From NCBI GenBank assembly GCA_009926645.1, contig RFOO01000013.1:1-12806 (forward strand): a stretch of 12,806 bases of DNA, given 5' to 3'. Shown here piece after piece: positions 1-6,479 of this stretch; position 1 is the stretch's first letter; every line of letters starts with the position of its first letter. Made by a program: the position numbers and the translations under genes. This DNA is from a bacterium. GTDB lineage: Bacteria > Verrucomicrobiota > Verrucomicrobiia > Opitutales > UBA953. The notes beneath the pieces are model-generated. The model searched no databases, was not told where the DNA came from, and saw nothing but the letters and a program-made list of their open reading frames with translations.

Positions 1-154
1 TCCTATCATCGATAGTTCCTACGATTTTGCGGAAATCTTTATCTTTAAAAATAAGGCCGACCATGATGCCTATCAGGTGGACCCGATTCACGTGGACTTC
101 GTTAATTCCTGTAAATCTTACTGGTCTTCGGTGAAGATTTACGACTTCGAGTAA
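1..154 (+). CDS. Dabb-family (stress-responsive A/B barrel) protein, 3' end only
   Basis: Only the last 50 codons are present; the gene begins before the window and ends at TAA 152-154. The visible peptide contains SSYDFAEIFIFKNK, then DAYQVDPIHVDFV, and ends in KIYDFE. This is the pattern I associate with the C-terminal half of Dabb domains: a beta strand of the form DFAxxxxF, a helix with the AYQxxPxHxxFV signature, and a final strand. Dabb proteins are small dimeric ferredoxin-like barrels, mostly of unknown biochemical role; a few plant and fungal relatives are enzymes. The downstream biotin operon has its own leader, so a functional link to it is not implied. Family assignment is fairly secure from the signature; the function is unknown. 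Confidence 0.72.
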   Translation, partial: PIIDSSYDFAEIFIFKNKADHDAYQVDPIHVDFVNSCKSYWSSVKIYDFE

Positions 155-198
155 AAGAATTTTTCCTTAAACTATTGTAGTTCAGCATTTTAAGTTAA

Positions 199-214
199 GG
201 TTTAATTGTAAACC
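199..214. repeat. Perfect 6-bp inverted repeat in bio operon leader
   Basis: GGTTTA at 199-204 is the exact reverse complement of TAAACC at 209-214, separated by 4 nt. It shares its right arm with the left half of the proposed BirA operator and contains TTTAAT at 201-206, which matches a -10 box at five of six positions. It could be an accessory binding site or simply a by-product of the operator sequence. Confidence 0.45.
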
Positions 215-237
215 TACATCCACTTGGGGCTTAACAA
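206..237 (+). promoter_or_regulatory. Putative BirA (biotin repressor) operator upstream of bioA
   Basis: The left half TTGTAAACC (206-214) and right half GCTTAACAA (229-237) are separated by 14 nt. The known bacterial BirA site is of the form TTGTWAACC, 14-16 nt, GGTTWACAA. The left half matches fully; the right half matches eight of nine positions of GGTTAACAA. It lies 26 nt upstream of the bioA start, where a repressor would block the bio promoter. A plausible -10 box (TTTAAT, 201-206) touches its left edge; no good -35 is visible. If real, BirA loaded with biotinyl-AMP would repress the whole downstream operon. This requires a BirA with an N-terminal helix-turn-helix elsewhere in the genome, which cannot be seen here. 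Confidence 0.7.
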
Positions 238-252
238 TAGGGTTTTACCCTA
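238..252 (+). promoter_or_regulatory. Short leader hairpin just before the bioA start
   Basis: TAGGGT (238-243) and ACCCTA (247-252) form a perfect 6-bp stem with a TTT loop, ending 10 nt before the GTG start. It begins immediately after the operator. It could shape ribosome access, since no Shine-Dalgarno sequence precedes bioA, but it is too short to be a terminator and has no T-run after it. A role is inferred only from position. Confidence 0.35.
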
Positions 253-262
253 CTAACAATGG

Positions 263-1645
263 GTGGTGCCTTCGGCTGACCCCATAACTCCTATCGATGC
301 TTCTGACTGTAAGCACGCCTGGCATCCTTTTACTCAGATGCAGGAGTATTTCAGTAATCCGCGTCTGCACTTGGTTAAAGGAGAGGGGTCGTGGTTAATC
401 GATGCGGAGGGGAATCGTTATCTCGATGGTAATGCTTCGGTTTGGACGAATGTACATGGGCATAATGATCCAGATTTGAATGCCGCCCTTAAAGCTCAAC
501 TCGAACAAGTGGCGCATGTTACCCTTTTAGGGTTAAATCATCGTGTCGCTTCCGAATTGGCGGAGGACTTAGCCAGTTTAACGGACGGAGCTTTGCCGCG
601 CTGCTTTTTTACGGATAATGGGAGTAATGCTATCGAAGTGGCACTTAAACTTTCCTTTCAATATTGGCAGTTAATGGGTCGGGAGGAAAAACGCGGCGTG
701 ATTAGCATGCGCGGTGCGTATCATGGGGATACATTTGGCACGATGTCGGTGGGAGACAGTTCAGGGTTTCATCAGCGTTTTACGCCTTGGTTATTTCATT
801 CGAAAATCTTTTCCGCGCCTTCGCATGTGGAGTGCGCGGGGCAGGTGCAAGCCTCGGAAGTTCAATCGTCGCTCCAAGAGTTAGAAAAAATTTTACAAAA
901 CGAGTCGTCACGCATCGCTTGCTTGATTCTCGAGCCGCGGGTGCAAGGAGCTGCGGGCATGCGACAGCAGCCACAGGGGTTTTTAAAGTCCGCAGCCCTC
1001 TTGTGCCAAAAATATCAAGTGCATTTGATTCTTGATGAAGTTTTTACTGGGTTTGGACGTTTAGGTTCTTTAACTGCCGCCGAACAAGAAGGGGTTGTTC
1101 CTGATTTTCTCTGTTTAGCCAAAGGACTCGCCGCTGGCTATTTACCCTTGGCGGCGACTCTGACGAGGGAGTCGATTTTCTCAGCTTTCCAGGGGCATTT
1201 TTCCGAGGGAAAAACTTTTTTCCATGGGCATACTTTTTCGGGAAATCCACTCGCTTGTGCGGTGGCGCGAGCTTCTTTGAAAAAATTGCGACCCATGATT
1301 CAGTCGGGTCAGTTAACGGAAAGCGCATCATTGCTCGGTCGTGAAATTAGTCAGAACTTTGCAACCCATCCCCAGGTTTGTGGTTACCGCCAACTTGGTT
1401 TAACTGCGGCGATTGATTTTTCTCCAGCGGATCGTCGTCGCCATTGGCCCGTTGATTTGAGGGCGGGGTATCAAGTCTCTCTTCTCGCGCGAAAGCATGG
1501 CCTGATTATTCGCCCTCTGGCCGATAGCATCCTTTTTGTTCCTCCGATTGCAATTAAGCCTGATGAGATTCGCCATCTCGTTAAAGCCGTGCGTTTAGCG
1601 GTCGATGAAGTTTTACCTAAACTTGAAGTTCACTCTCTTTCCTAA
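263..1645 (+). CDS. bioA: 8-amino-7-oxononanoate (KAPA) aminotransferase, BioA; possibly lysine-type
   Basis: PLP-dependent class III aminotransferase of 460 residues that converts KAPA to 7,8-diaminopelargonate in the cytoplasm. Visible landmarks are WHPFTQM near residue 20, the GSN phosphate loop in TDNGSNAIEVALK, YHGDTFG, the cofactor Asp258 in LDEVFTGFGR, the Schiff-base Lys287 in LAKGLAAGYLPL, and FFHGHTFSGN from about 319. The start is GTG 263 or GTG 266: an in-frame stop lies at 254-256, and the ATG at 259 is out of frame. No Shine-Dalgarno site is seen. Where E. coli BioA has paired tryptophans (W52 W53), this protein has V60 W61, and HGPTFMGN is HGHTFSGN. Both features recall the Bacillus enzyme that uses lysine rather than S-adenosylmethionine as amino donor. 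The donor assignment is inference. First gene of the operon. Confidence 0.95.
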   Translation: MVPSADPITPIDASDCKHAWHPFTQMQEYFSNPRLHLVKGEGSWLIDAEGNRYLDGNASVWTNVHGHNDPDLNAALKAQLEQVAHVTLLGLNHRVASELAEDLASLTDGALPRCFFTDNGSNAIEVALKLSFQYWQLMGREEKRGVISMRGAYHGDTFGTMSVGDSSGFHQRFTPWLFHSKIFSAPSHVECAGQVQASEVQSSLQELEKILQNESSRIACLILEPRVQGAAGMRQQPQGFLKSAALLCQKYQVHLILDEVFTGFGRLGSLTAAEQEGVVPDFLCLAKGLAAGYLPLAATLTRESIFSAFQGHFSEGKTFFHGHTFSGNPLACAVARASLKKLRPMIQSGQLTESASLLGREISQNFATHPQVCGYRQLGLTAAIDFSPADRRRHWPVDLRAGYQVSLLARKHGLIIRPLADSILFVPPIAIKPDEIRHLVKAVRLAVDEVLPKLEVHSLS

Positions 1646-1659
1646 AACAACCCACTCCT

Positions 1660-2739
1660 ATGCCTAATCTAGCCGAAGCGCGTGCACTTTACGATTTGCC
1701 GCTTAACACCTTGATTTTCAAGGCGCAGCAAGCGCACCAAGCGCAACAAGATCCTGCAGGAATTCAGCTCTGCACTTTGAAGTCGATTAAAACCGGTGCT
1801 TGCCCTGAGGACTGTGCTTACTGCCCACAATCCGTACATCATAATACATTTGTCGAAGCGGAGGCGCTCATGGAGACTGAGACGATTTTGGCCGACGCTC
1901 GTCGCGCGAAAGCCGGTGGCGCAACGCGCTTTTGTATGGGTGCCGCTTGGCGTCGGGTTGCTGACGGTAAGCAGTTTGATAGCGTTTTAAATACCGTGTC
2001 AGGTGTTAAAGAAATGGGTTTAGAAGTTTGTTGTACGTTGGGCATGGTGTCGGAAGCACAGGCAAAGCGTTTGAAGGAAGCGGGCTGTGATGTGTACAAT
2101 CACAACCTCGATACTTCTCGGGAGCATTATTCAAAGATTATCACCACCAGAACTTATGATGACCGTCTGCAAACCTTGTCGAATGTCCGCAAAGCGGGAT
2201 TAGAGGTTTGTTCGGGTGGCATTATTGGCATGGGCGAAACCGTGGATGATCGATTAAAGATGCTGGTCGAATTAGCGAATCTGGAACCTCAACCTGATTC
2301 TGTTCCTATCAATGCTCTGGTCGCCGTTGAAGGCACACCTTTAGCCGGTCGCCGTTTTGTCGATAGTATCGAGTTTGTTCGCACCGTGGCGGTTGCTCGC
2401 ATTTTGATGCCCAAAGCGATGGTGCGACTCTCAGCGGGTCGGGCGAATATGTCAGACGAGACGCAAGCGTTGTGCTATCTCGCAGGAGCAAACTCCATTT
2501 TCCTAGGAGAGAAACTACTCACCACGGGTAATCCCGATATTGAAGAAGATATGAATTTAATGAAGCGACTGGGGCTTCATCCTTTGCACCCTGATGAAGC
2601 ACGACGTGTGCATCGTGGGGAAATTGAACCTTCCGCGTGGCTATCATTTTTGTTACAGGCAACGACACCAGCGTGGGGAAGACTCATGTGTGCGGAATCT
2701 TGGCTCGGCATTTTGCCCGTCGAGGGCCAACACAGGTGA
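1660..2739 (+). CDS. bioB: Biotin synthase BioB (radical SAM)
   Basis: Inserts sulfur into dethiobiotin to give biotin; 359 residues against about 320-350 for most family members. The radical-SAM cluster motif is C48-x3-C52-x2-C55, followed by PQS. The second, [2Fe-2S] cluster ligands are visible as C92 (RFCMGAAWR), C124 (LEVCCTLGM, with an extra adjacent Cys125), C184 (GLEVCSGG) and R256 (VRLSAGR). The conserved core ends around residue 305 (IFLGEKLLTTGNP and following). The start is ATG, 14 nt after the bioA stop, without a Shine-Dalgarno site. The last 34 residues are encoded by the same DNA as the BioD N-terminus in another frame, which accounts for the unusual tail (see findings). Identification is secure; whether the tail matters is unknown. 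Confidence 0.97.
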   Translation: MPNLAEARALYDLPLNTLIFKAQQAHQAQQDPAGIQLCTLKSIKTGACPEDCAYCPQSVHHNTFVEAEALMETETILADARRAKAGGATRFCMGAAWRRVADGKQFDSVLNTVSGVKEMGLEVCCTLGMVSEAQAKRLKEAGCDVYNHNLDTSREHYSKIITTRTYDDRLQTLSNVRKAGLEVCSGGIIGMGETVDDRLKMLVELANLEPQPDSVPINALVAVEGTPLAGRRFVDSIEFVRTVAVARILMPKAMVRLSAGRANMSDETQALCYLAGANSIFLGEKLLTTGNPDIEEDMNLMKRLGLHPLHPDEARRVHRGEIEPSAWLSFLLQATTPAWGRLMCAESWLGILPVEGQHR

Positions 2740-3269
2740 TTAAGCCTGTTGAATCAGGAGTTTCCGTAGGGCGTCCAGCGGATGCCCCGAAAGCGGCGGG
2801 TCGTTGGGCTGAAGCCCATACTTTTATTTCTTTACCCGAAGCTTTGGCTCCGATTTCGGCCGCTGCACGCGCGGGCCAGAAACTTTCACTGAAAAAATTA
2901 TTATCTGCTTACCGAAAATTGAAACCAGCAAAGTATCAGGTGATTGAAGGAGCTGGCGGAGTGGCGGTGCCACTTGATTTGCAAAATCACGACTGGGCCG
3001 ATTTCGCTCGTGCGGTGAAGCCCGATTACGTTGTTGTCGTTGTCGAGGATCGCTTGGGTGCCATCAATCAGGCACGTTTGAGTGTCGCTCATTTAGCCAA
3101 AAAATATCGCGGACGCATCGGGGTTTGGTTGAACGCTAGTGCACGTCGGCCCTCTGCTACTGTGGCACAAACCACGCGCGATGGATTGCGTCAGGCAGGT
3201 ATACATTTAGCCGGAGAATCGGCTTATCAAGGTTCTCGGGGAATCTTTCACCAAAAATTTTGGGCATGA
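2637..3269 (+). CDS. bioD: Dethiobiotin synthetase BioD
   Basis: ATP-dependent carboxylation and ring closure of 7,8-diaminopelargonate to dethiobiotin; 210 residues, slightly shorter than the usual 220-230. The Walker A loop GNDTSVGKT spans residues 8-16 (K15, T16), substrate-site Lys36 lies in IKPVESG, and the E104-GAGG motif is followed by VAVPLD. The later segment EDRLGAINQARLS corresponds to the LGxINH region of the family. GTG 2637 is the only possible start: a stop in this frame at 2625-2627 excludes anything further upstream, and the P-loop begins seven codons in. The gene therefore overlaps bioB by 103 nt. The only purine-rich stretch upstream (GGGGA near 2617) is too far away for a normal Shine-Dalgarno site, so translation is probably coupled to bioB. 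Confidence 0.95.
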   Translation: MAIIFVTGNDTSVGKTHVCGILARHFARRGPTQVIKPVESGVSVGRPADAPKAAGRWAEAHTFISLPEALAPISAAARAGQKLSLKKLLSAYRKLKPAKYQVIEGAGGVAVPLDLQNHDWADFARAVKPDYVVVVVEDRLGAINQARLSVAHLAKKYRGRIGVWLNASARRPSATVAQTTRDGLRQAGIHLAGESAYQGSRGIFHQKFWA

Positions 3270-4411
3270 CTCAGGATTTATTCGAGCGTTTGCAGAAAGC
3301 TTTAGCGGAGCGTGAAGCAGCTGGATTGATGCGTCGACTCGAAGCGCGGAGCTCTGGCGATTCGCGAATTAATCTTGCTGATAATGATTATTGGGGAATG
3401 GCGAAAGACCCTGCGGTTATTCAGGCCGCGGTGAATGCTTTGCATGAGTGGGGTGCTTCTGCCTCTGCCTCGCCACTGGTAACGGGGTATACTGATTTAC
3501 ACCGGCAACTCGAAGAAGCTTTGGCTGCTTGGCATGGATATTCCTATGGATTGATTTTTAATTCTGGTTACGCCGCGAACACCGCTGTTCTCGGTGGTTT
3601 ACCACAGTCTGGGGATTTAGTTTTGGCCGATCGCTTAGTTCATGCGAGCATGCTGGAGGGTATTTTATCGTCGGAGGCAAAACTACGACGATTTCCCCAT
3701 AATGATTTGGATGCTTTGGAGATTTTTTTACAAGAGGCGACGCACCAGAATGGTGCGGTCTTTGTCGTTACTGAAAGTGTTTACTCGATGGATGGTGATG
3801 CTCCGGACTTAGTTCGTTTGGCGGATTTACGTAAACGTTTTGGTTTTTGTTGGATTTTAGATGAGGCTCATGCCACGGGGTGGTACGGAAAGACTGGATC
3901 AGGTTTGCAAGAAGAGCAGGGCGTACGCGGGGCGGCGGATATCGTTGTCGGCACTCTGGGCAAAGGGCTGGGCTCACAGGGGGCTTATGTGCTTTGCCAG
4001 CGCACCGAGATTCGCGATACTTTGATTAATTTTGCTGGTGAGTTTATTTATTCCACCTATCTCGCTCCTGCTTGCGCTTCTGCCGCTTTAGCAGCGATGA
4101 CTCGAGTGCAAGCGATGAATGGTGAGCGAGAGCAACTTCATCAACTTTCTCGGGAATGGCGTCAGGAATTCATCAAGGCAGGTTATGCGGTGCCAGAAGG
4201 TGATTCGCCTATCATTCCGATTGTTTTGGGAGATGCTCAACGAACTCAAGCGGTGGCCCAGGCTTTACGTGCTGCGGGGTTTATGGTTTCAGCGATTCGT
4301 CCACCGACGGTTCCATTGGGCACCGCCCGTTTACGTATTTCTTTGCGTCGTGGATTAAAACCTGAGCACTTAGCCGCTTTTGTTTCCACCTTGAAAGGAG
4401 TGTCCCTATGA
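3266..4411 (+). CDS. bioF: 8-amino-7-oxononanoate synthase BioF
   Basis: PLP-dependent alpha-oxoamine synthase that condenses pimeloyl-ACP (or -CoA) with alanine to form KAPA. With the ATG at 3266 it has 381 residues, a normal length. Landmarks are the early NLADNDYWGMA block, SASPLVTGYTDLHRQLE, FNSGYAANTAVL, the SVYSMDGD segment, cofactor Asp199 in DEAHATGWYGKTGSG, and the Schiff-base Lys233 in GTLGKGLGSQGAY. A TTG six bases upstream could also serve, but the ATG overlaps the bioD stop as ATGA, the same arrangement used at the next junction, so it is preferred. No Shine-Dalgarno site is seen. Identity is secure from gene context plus motifs; related acyltransferases such as Kbl share the fold but not this setting. 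Confidence 0.95.
   Translation: MTQDLFERLQKALAEREAAGLMRRLEARSSGDSRINLADNDYWGMAKDPAVIQAAVNALHEWGASASASPLVTGYTDLHRQLEEALAAWHGYSYGLIFNSGYAANTAVLGGLPQSGDLVLADRLVHASMLEGILSSEAKLRRFPHNDLDALEIFLQEATHQNGAVFVVTESVYSMDGDAPDLVRLADLRKRFGFCWILDEAHATGWYGKTGSGLQEEQGVRGAADIVVGTLGKGLGSQGAYVLCQRTEIRDTLINFAGEFIYSTYLAPACASAALAAMTRVQAMNGEREQLHQLSREWRQEFIKAGYAVPEGDSPIIPIVLGDAQRTQAVAQALRAAGFMVSAIRPPTVPLGTARLRISLRRGLKPEHLAAFVSTLKGVSL
4393..4400 (+). promoter_or_regulatory. Strong Shine-Dalgarno site for the BioG/BioH-like hydrolase
   Basis: GAAAGGAG lies inside the 3' end of bioF, 7 nt before the ATG at 4408. It is the clearest ribosome binding site in the window; most neighbours have none. This supports independent initiation of the hydrolase gene and fixes its start. 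Confidence 0.75.
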
Positions 4412-5025
4412 AAATCGGTTGGATTGGTGGATGGGGAATCTCTTTGGAGGAGTTGCGTCCCATCGCGGTCGCTCATGCACCTGAAGCTCAACATTTAATT
4501 TACCCGCCTGTTTTAGGCGCTGCGGAAAATTTAGTCACTTGCGATGCCGTGATTGGCTGGTCGCTCGGTGCTCATTTGTTGTATGAAGCGGCGGCTCGTG
4601 GAGTGAAATTGCCCGCGCGTGCTTTACTGATTGCACCTTTTACTTCCTTTTGTTCCGAGCATGGAAAATGCGGTAAAGTGAGTGAATCCCAGGTGCGTTG
4701 GTTACGTCGTTGGTTAGAGAAGGAACCTCTAACAGCCTTAGCCGATTTTCGTCGTCGAGCAGGTTTGCCTCTCATGCCTGAGGCGAAGTTGCCTTATGAG
4801 CTGGAGCATTTGCTTGCTGGACTTGATATCTTGGCTGAACCAGCAGGAATTTCTTTAATTACTTATGCACGGCAGGGCTTGCCCTCTGGCTGGGAGGCAT
4901 ATGTTGGCTCGGAAGATCCTCTTTTAAATCCCGAAGGAGTTTGTCAGGCAGTCATCGGTTGTCAGATAATTGAGGGGCTCGGGCACCATTTACCTGATTT
5001 TTTAAATAGCCCCTCCTCACTCTGA
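4408..5025 (+). CDS. Short BioG/BioH-like alpha/beta hydrolase (putative pimeloyl-ACP methyl ester esterase)
   Basis: A compact 205-residue alpha/beta hydrolase. The N-terminus WIGGWGISLEEL resembles the GWG oxyanion-loop motif of BioG and BioH. The nucleophile elbow is GWSLGAH with Ser52; the likely acid is Asp170 in VGSEDPLLN; the base is His193 or His194 in GLGHHLPDF. Between them lies a short helical cap (about residues 85-150), including LTALADFRRRAG. The gene sits between bioF and bioC with ATGA and TGATG overlaps. That is where the esterase closing the BioC pathway is expected; no other candidate is visible. It would cleave pimeloyl-ACP methyl ester to pimeloyl-ACP. Length is closer to BioG (about 215) than BioH (about 256), but I cannot assign it firmly to either, so no symbol is given. 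Function is inferred from context and triad. Confidence 0.82.
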   Translation: MKIGWIGGWGISLEELRPIAVAHAPEAQHLIYPPVLGAAENLVTCDAVIGWSLGAHLLYEAAARGVKLPARALLIAPFTSFCSEHGKCGKVSESQVRWLRRWLEKEPLTALADFRRRAGLPLMPEAKLPYELEHLLAGLDILAEPAGISLITYARQGLPSGWEAYVGSEDPLLNPEGVCQAVIGCQIIEGLGHHLPDFLNSPSSL

Positions 5026-5726
5026 TGCGATTTGACGATCATGCACATAGTTACGATCAACATGCGGCACCGCAGCGTCGATTTGCTGAAGCTTTGGCGG
5101 CCTTTGCCCCTTTCCACCTTGGAGATAGGGTGCTCGAGTTGGGAGCGGGGACGGGGTTTTTAACTAACGCTTTATTAGCCCAAGGAGCTTCGGTTGAGGC
5201 GACTGATAATTCGCCAGCGATGGTCGCCATCGGTAAGATCAATGCACCCACTGCAGTTTGGAGCGTGCGCAATGCATTCACCACGATTCCGCCTACCCCC
5301 GCGATTGCCTCTTCTGGTCTTTTGCATTGGGCGGCTGATCCAGTAGCGGTTTTAAAAGATTGGCACGATGCTTTACCTAAGAATGGCAGACTTTTATTAG
5401 GCGTGCCCTGTGATCCCTGTCTTTATGAGTTAAGGGATTTGATGGGGGAGGGGCCTTTGCGTTGGAGAGATGAGACGCAATGGCTTCAGATTTTGAGTCA
5501 TGCTCGATTTGAAGTAAAAGCGCATGGCGTTTTGGAGTCAGAAGAAATTTATCCTTCAGCCATCGATTTGTTTCGTGCCTTGCATGGTAGTGGAGTTACG
5601 GGAGCGCCGCGGATGAGTCCAGGAACCCTGCGAGCTCTCATTCGCGATTACGACCGACTCCATCCCAAAGCTGAAGGAGTCGTGGCCACTTGGGCTTGGC
5701 TTTTGGTTGATGCTGTTGCCCTTTAA
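5025..5726 (+). CDS. bioC: Malonyl-ACP O-methyltransferase BioC
   Basis: SAM-dependent class I methyltransferase of 233 residues that caps malonyl-ACP with a methyl group so fatty-acid synthesis can build the pimelate chain. The N-terminal FDDHAHSYDQHAAPQRRFAE matches the BioC-typical F-x-x-A-x-x-Y-x-x-x-A-x-x-Q pattern. Motif I is VLELGAGTGF (residues 36-45), with an acidic residue in EATDNSPAM after it. The C-terminal half carries LLHWAADP, LPKNGRLLLGVP and IDLFRALHGSGVTGA; the last corresponds to the RSLKGIGAT region of E. coli BioC. Together these separate it from generic methyltransferases. The start overlaps the hydrolase stop as TGATG; there is no Shine-Dalgarno site. It is the last gene of the operon, and its TAA directly touches the stop of the convergent rnhB. 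Confidence 0.93.
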   Translation: MRFDDHAHSYDQHAAPQRRFAEALAAFAPFHLGDRVLELGAGTGFLTNALLAQGASVEATDNSPAMVAIGKINAPTAVWSVRNAFTTIPPTPAIASSGLLHWAADPVAVLKDWHDALPKNGRLLLGVPCDPCLYELRDLMGEGPLRWRDETQWLQILSHARFEVKAHGVLESEEIYPSAIDLFRALHGSGVTGAPRMSPGTLRALIRDYDRLHPKAEGVVATWAWLLVDAVAL

Positions 5727-6476
5727 TTAGGTATTAAAATCGAACTCGGGATGCGATTCCGGGGGAGGTTCTTCACCCGCCAAAATTCCCCGAACAAACA
5801 ATTCTCGGTGAGCAGGGCAGGCTCCTAGTCTTCGTAATACTTCCACATGTTCAGGTGTGCCGTACCCTTTATGATTCGCAAATCCGTACTCGGGGTATTG
5901 AGCATCCATTTCGGTCAGTAGTCGATCGCGCTCAACTTTCGCCACAATGGAGGCCAAGGCGATAGCTAGACTTTTGCCATCCCCTTTTTTAACGGCTTCG
6001 TGAGCCCAACTAAATGGTCGAAGCGGTAAACCATCGACGAGGACTAAAATATTTCGCTCGTCGCTTCGTCCAAATAACTCGCCTTCGGTGCCAGCTGCTG
6101 GGTACAGGTTGGCCATCGCTCCTTGAGCGAGTTGCGTCAGACATCTTCCCATCGCGAGTCGTGTGGCTCCTAAAATATTATGGGCAGAGATTTCTAAGAC
6201 GGAGGCTTCCGCCCAAACTGCCCGAAGCTTTCCTTCGCTTTGCATTTCCATCACTGTTTGATGGAGTTCGAGTCTTTTAGCAGGGGAAAGTTTTTTGGAA
6301 TCGTTGGCGCCAGAGAGCTTTCGTACCCAGCGAGGTTCGCCGTAGAAACCTGCGTCTAAAAAAACAGCGGCGGCGACAACTGGTCCGCAGAGAGAGCCTC
6401 GACCCGCTTCATCAATGCCCGTGATGCCAGGCCGACCGTTGCCTTTTTTGCGGTCAAACTGTGCAAGTGAGGCCAA
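5727..6476 (-). CDS. rnhB: Ribonuclease HII
   Basis: Type 2 RNase H that incises DNA at misincorporated ribonucleotides and RNA:DNA hybrids; 249 residues, longer than the common 200-220. The DEDD catalytic set is D22 and E23 in GIDEAGRG, D148 in VDG, and D166 in KGDGKS, followed by ASIVAKVERDR. The ribose-sensing GRG (25-27) and the Tyr205 of HKGYGT are also present. Extra length comes mainly from a segment at about residues 118-142 before VDG. The start is TTG at 6476: no ATG lies early enough to include D22, and a GGAG sits 6 nt upstream within the rnhC 3' end. It follows rnhC by 3 nt and is presumably cotranscribed. The stop abuts bioC with no spacer. Confidence 0.95.
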   Translation of the reverse strand: MASLAQFDRKKGNGRPGITGIDEAGRGSLCGPVVAAAVFLDAGFYGEPRWVRKLSGANDSKKLSPAKRLELHQTVMEMQSEGKLRAVWAEASVLEISAHNILGATRLAMGRCLTQLAQGAMANLYPAAGTEGELFGRSDERNILVLVDGLPLRPFSWAHEAVKKGDGKSLAIALASIVAKVERDRLLTEMDAQYPEYGFANHKGYGTPEHVEVLRRLGACPAHRELFVRGILAGEEPPPESHPEFDFNT

Positions 6477-6479
6477 AAG

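Noticed and set aside
259..279. ATG at 259 as the bioA start
   Set aside because: It is in a different frame and meets TGA at 277-279 after six codons; the bioA frame is closed at 254-256, leaving GTG 263 or 266.
1044..1331. 95-codon open frame antisense to bioA, and similar frames inside other genes
   Set aside because: They lie wholly within strongly supported genes, have composition expected from the opposite or shifted frame, and show no recognisable domain.
2637..2739. bioB/bioD overlap as a simple frameshift that broke either gene
   Set aside because: BioB has all cluster ligands and a full core before the overlap, and BioD is intact from its P-loop on, so neither looks broken; an indel that only lengthened the BioB tail cannot be excluded and is listed as the refuting case.
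5722..5738. Inverted repeat TTTAAT-TAGGT-ATTAAA at the bioC/rnhB junction as a bidirectional terminator
   Set aside because: The six pairs are all A-T, so the stem is too weak; there is no GC-rich stem and no proper T-run.
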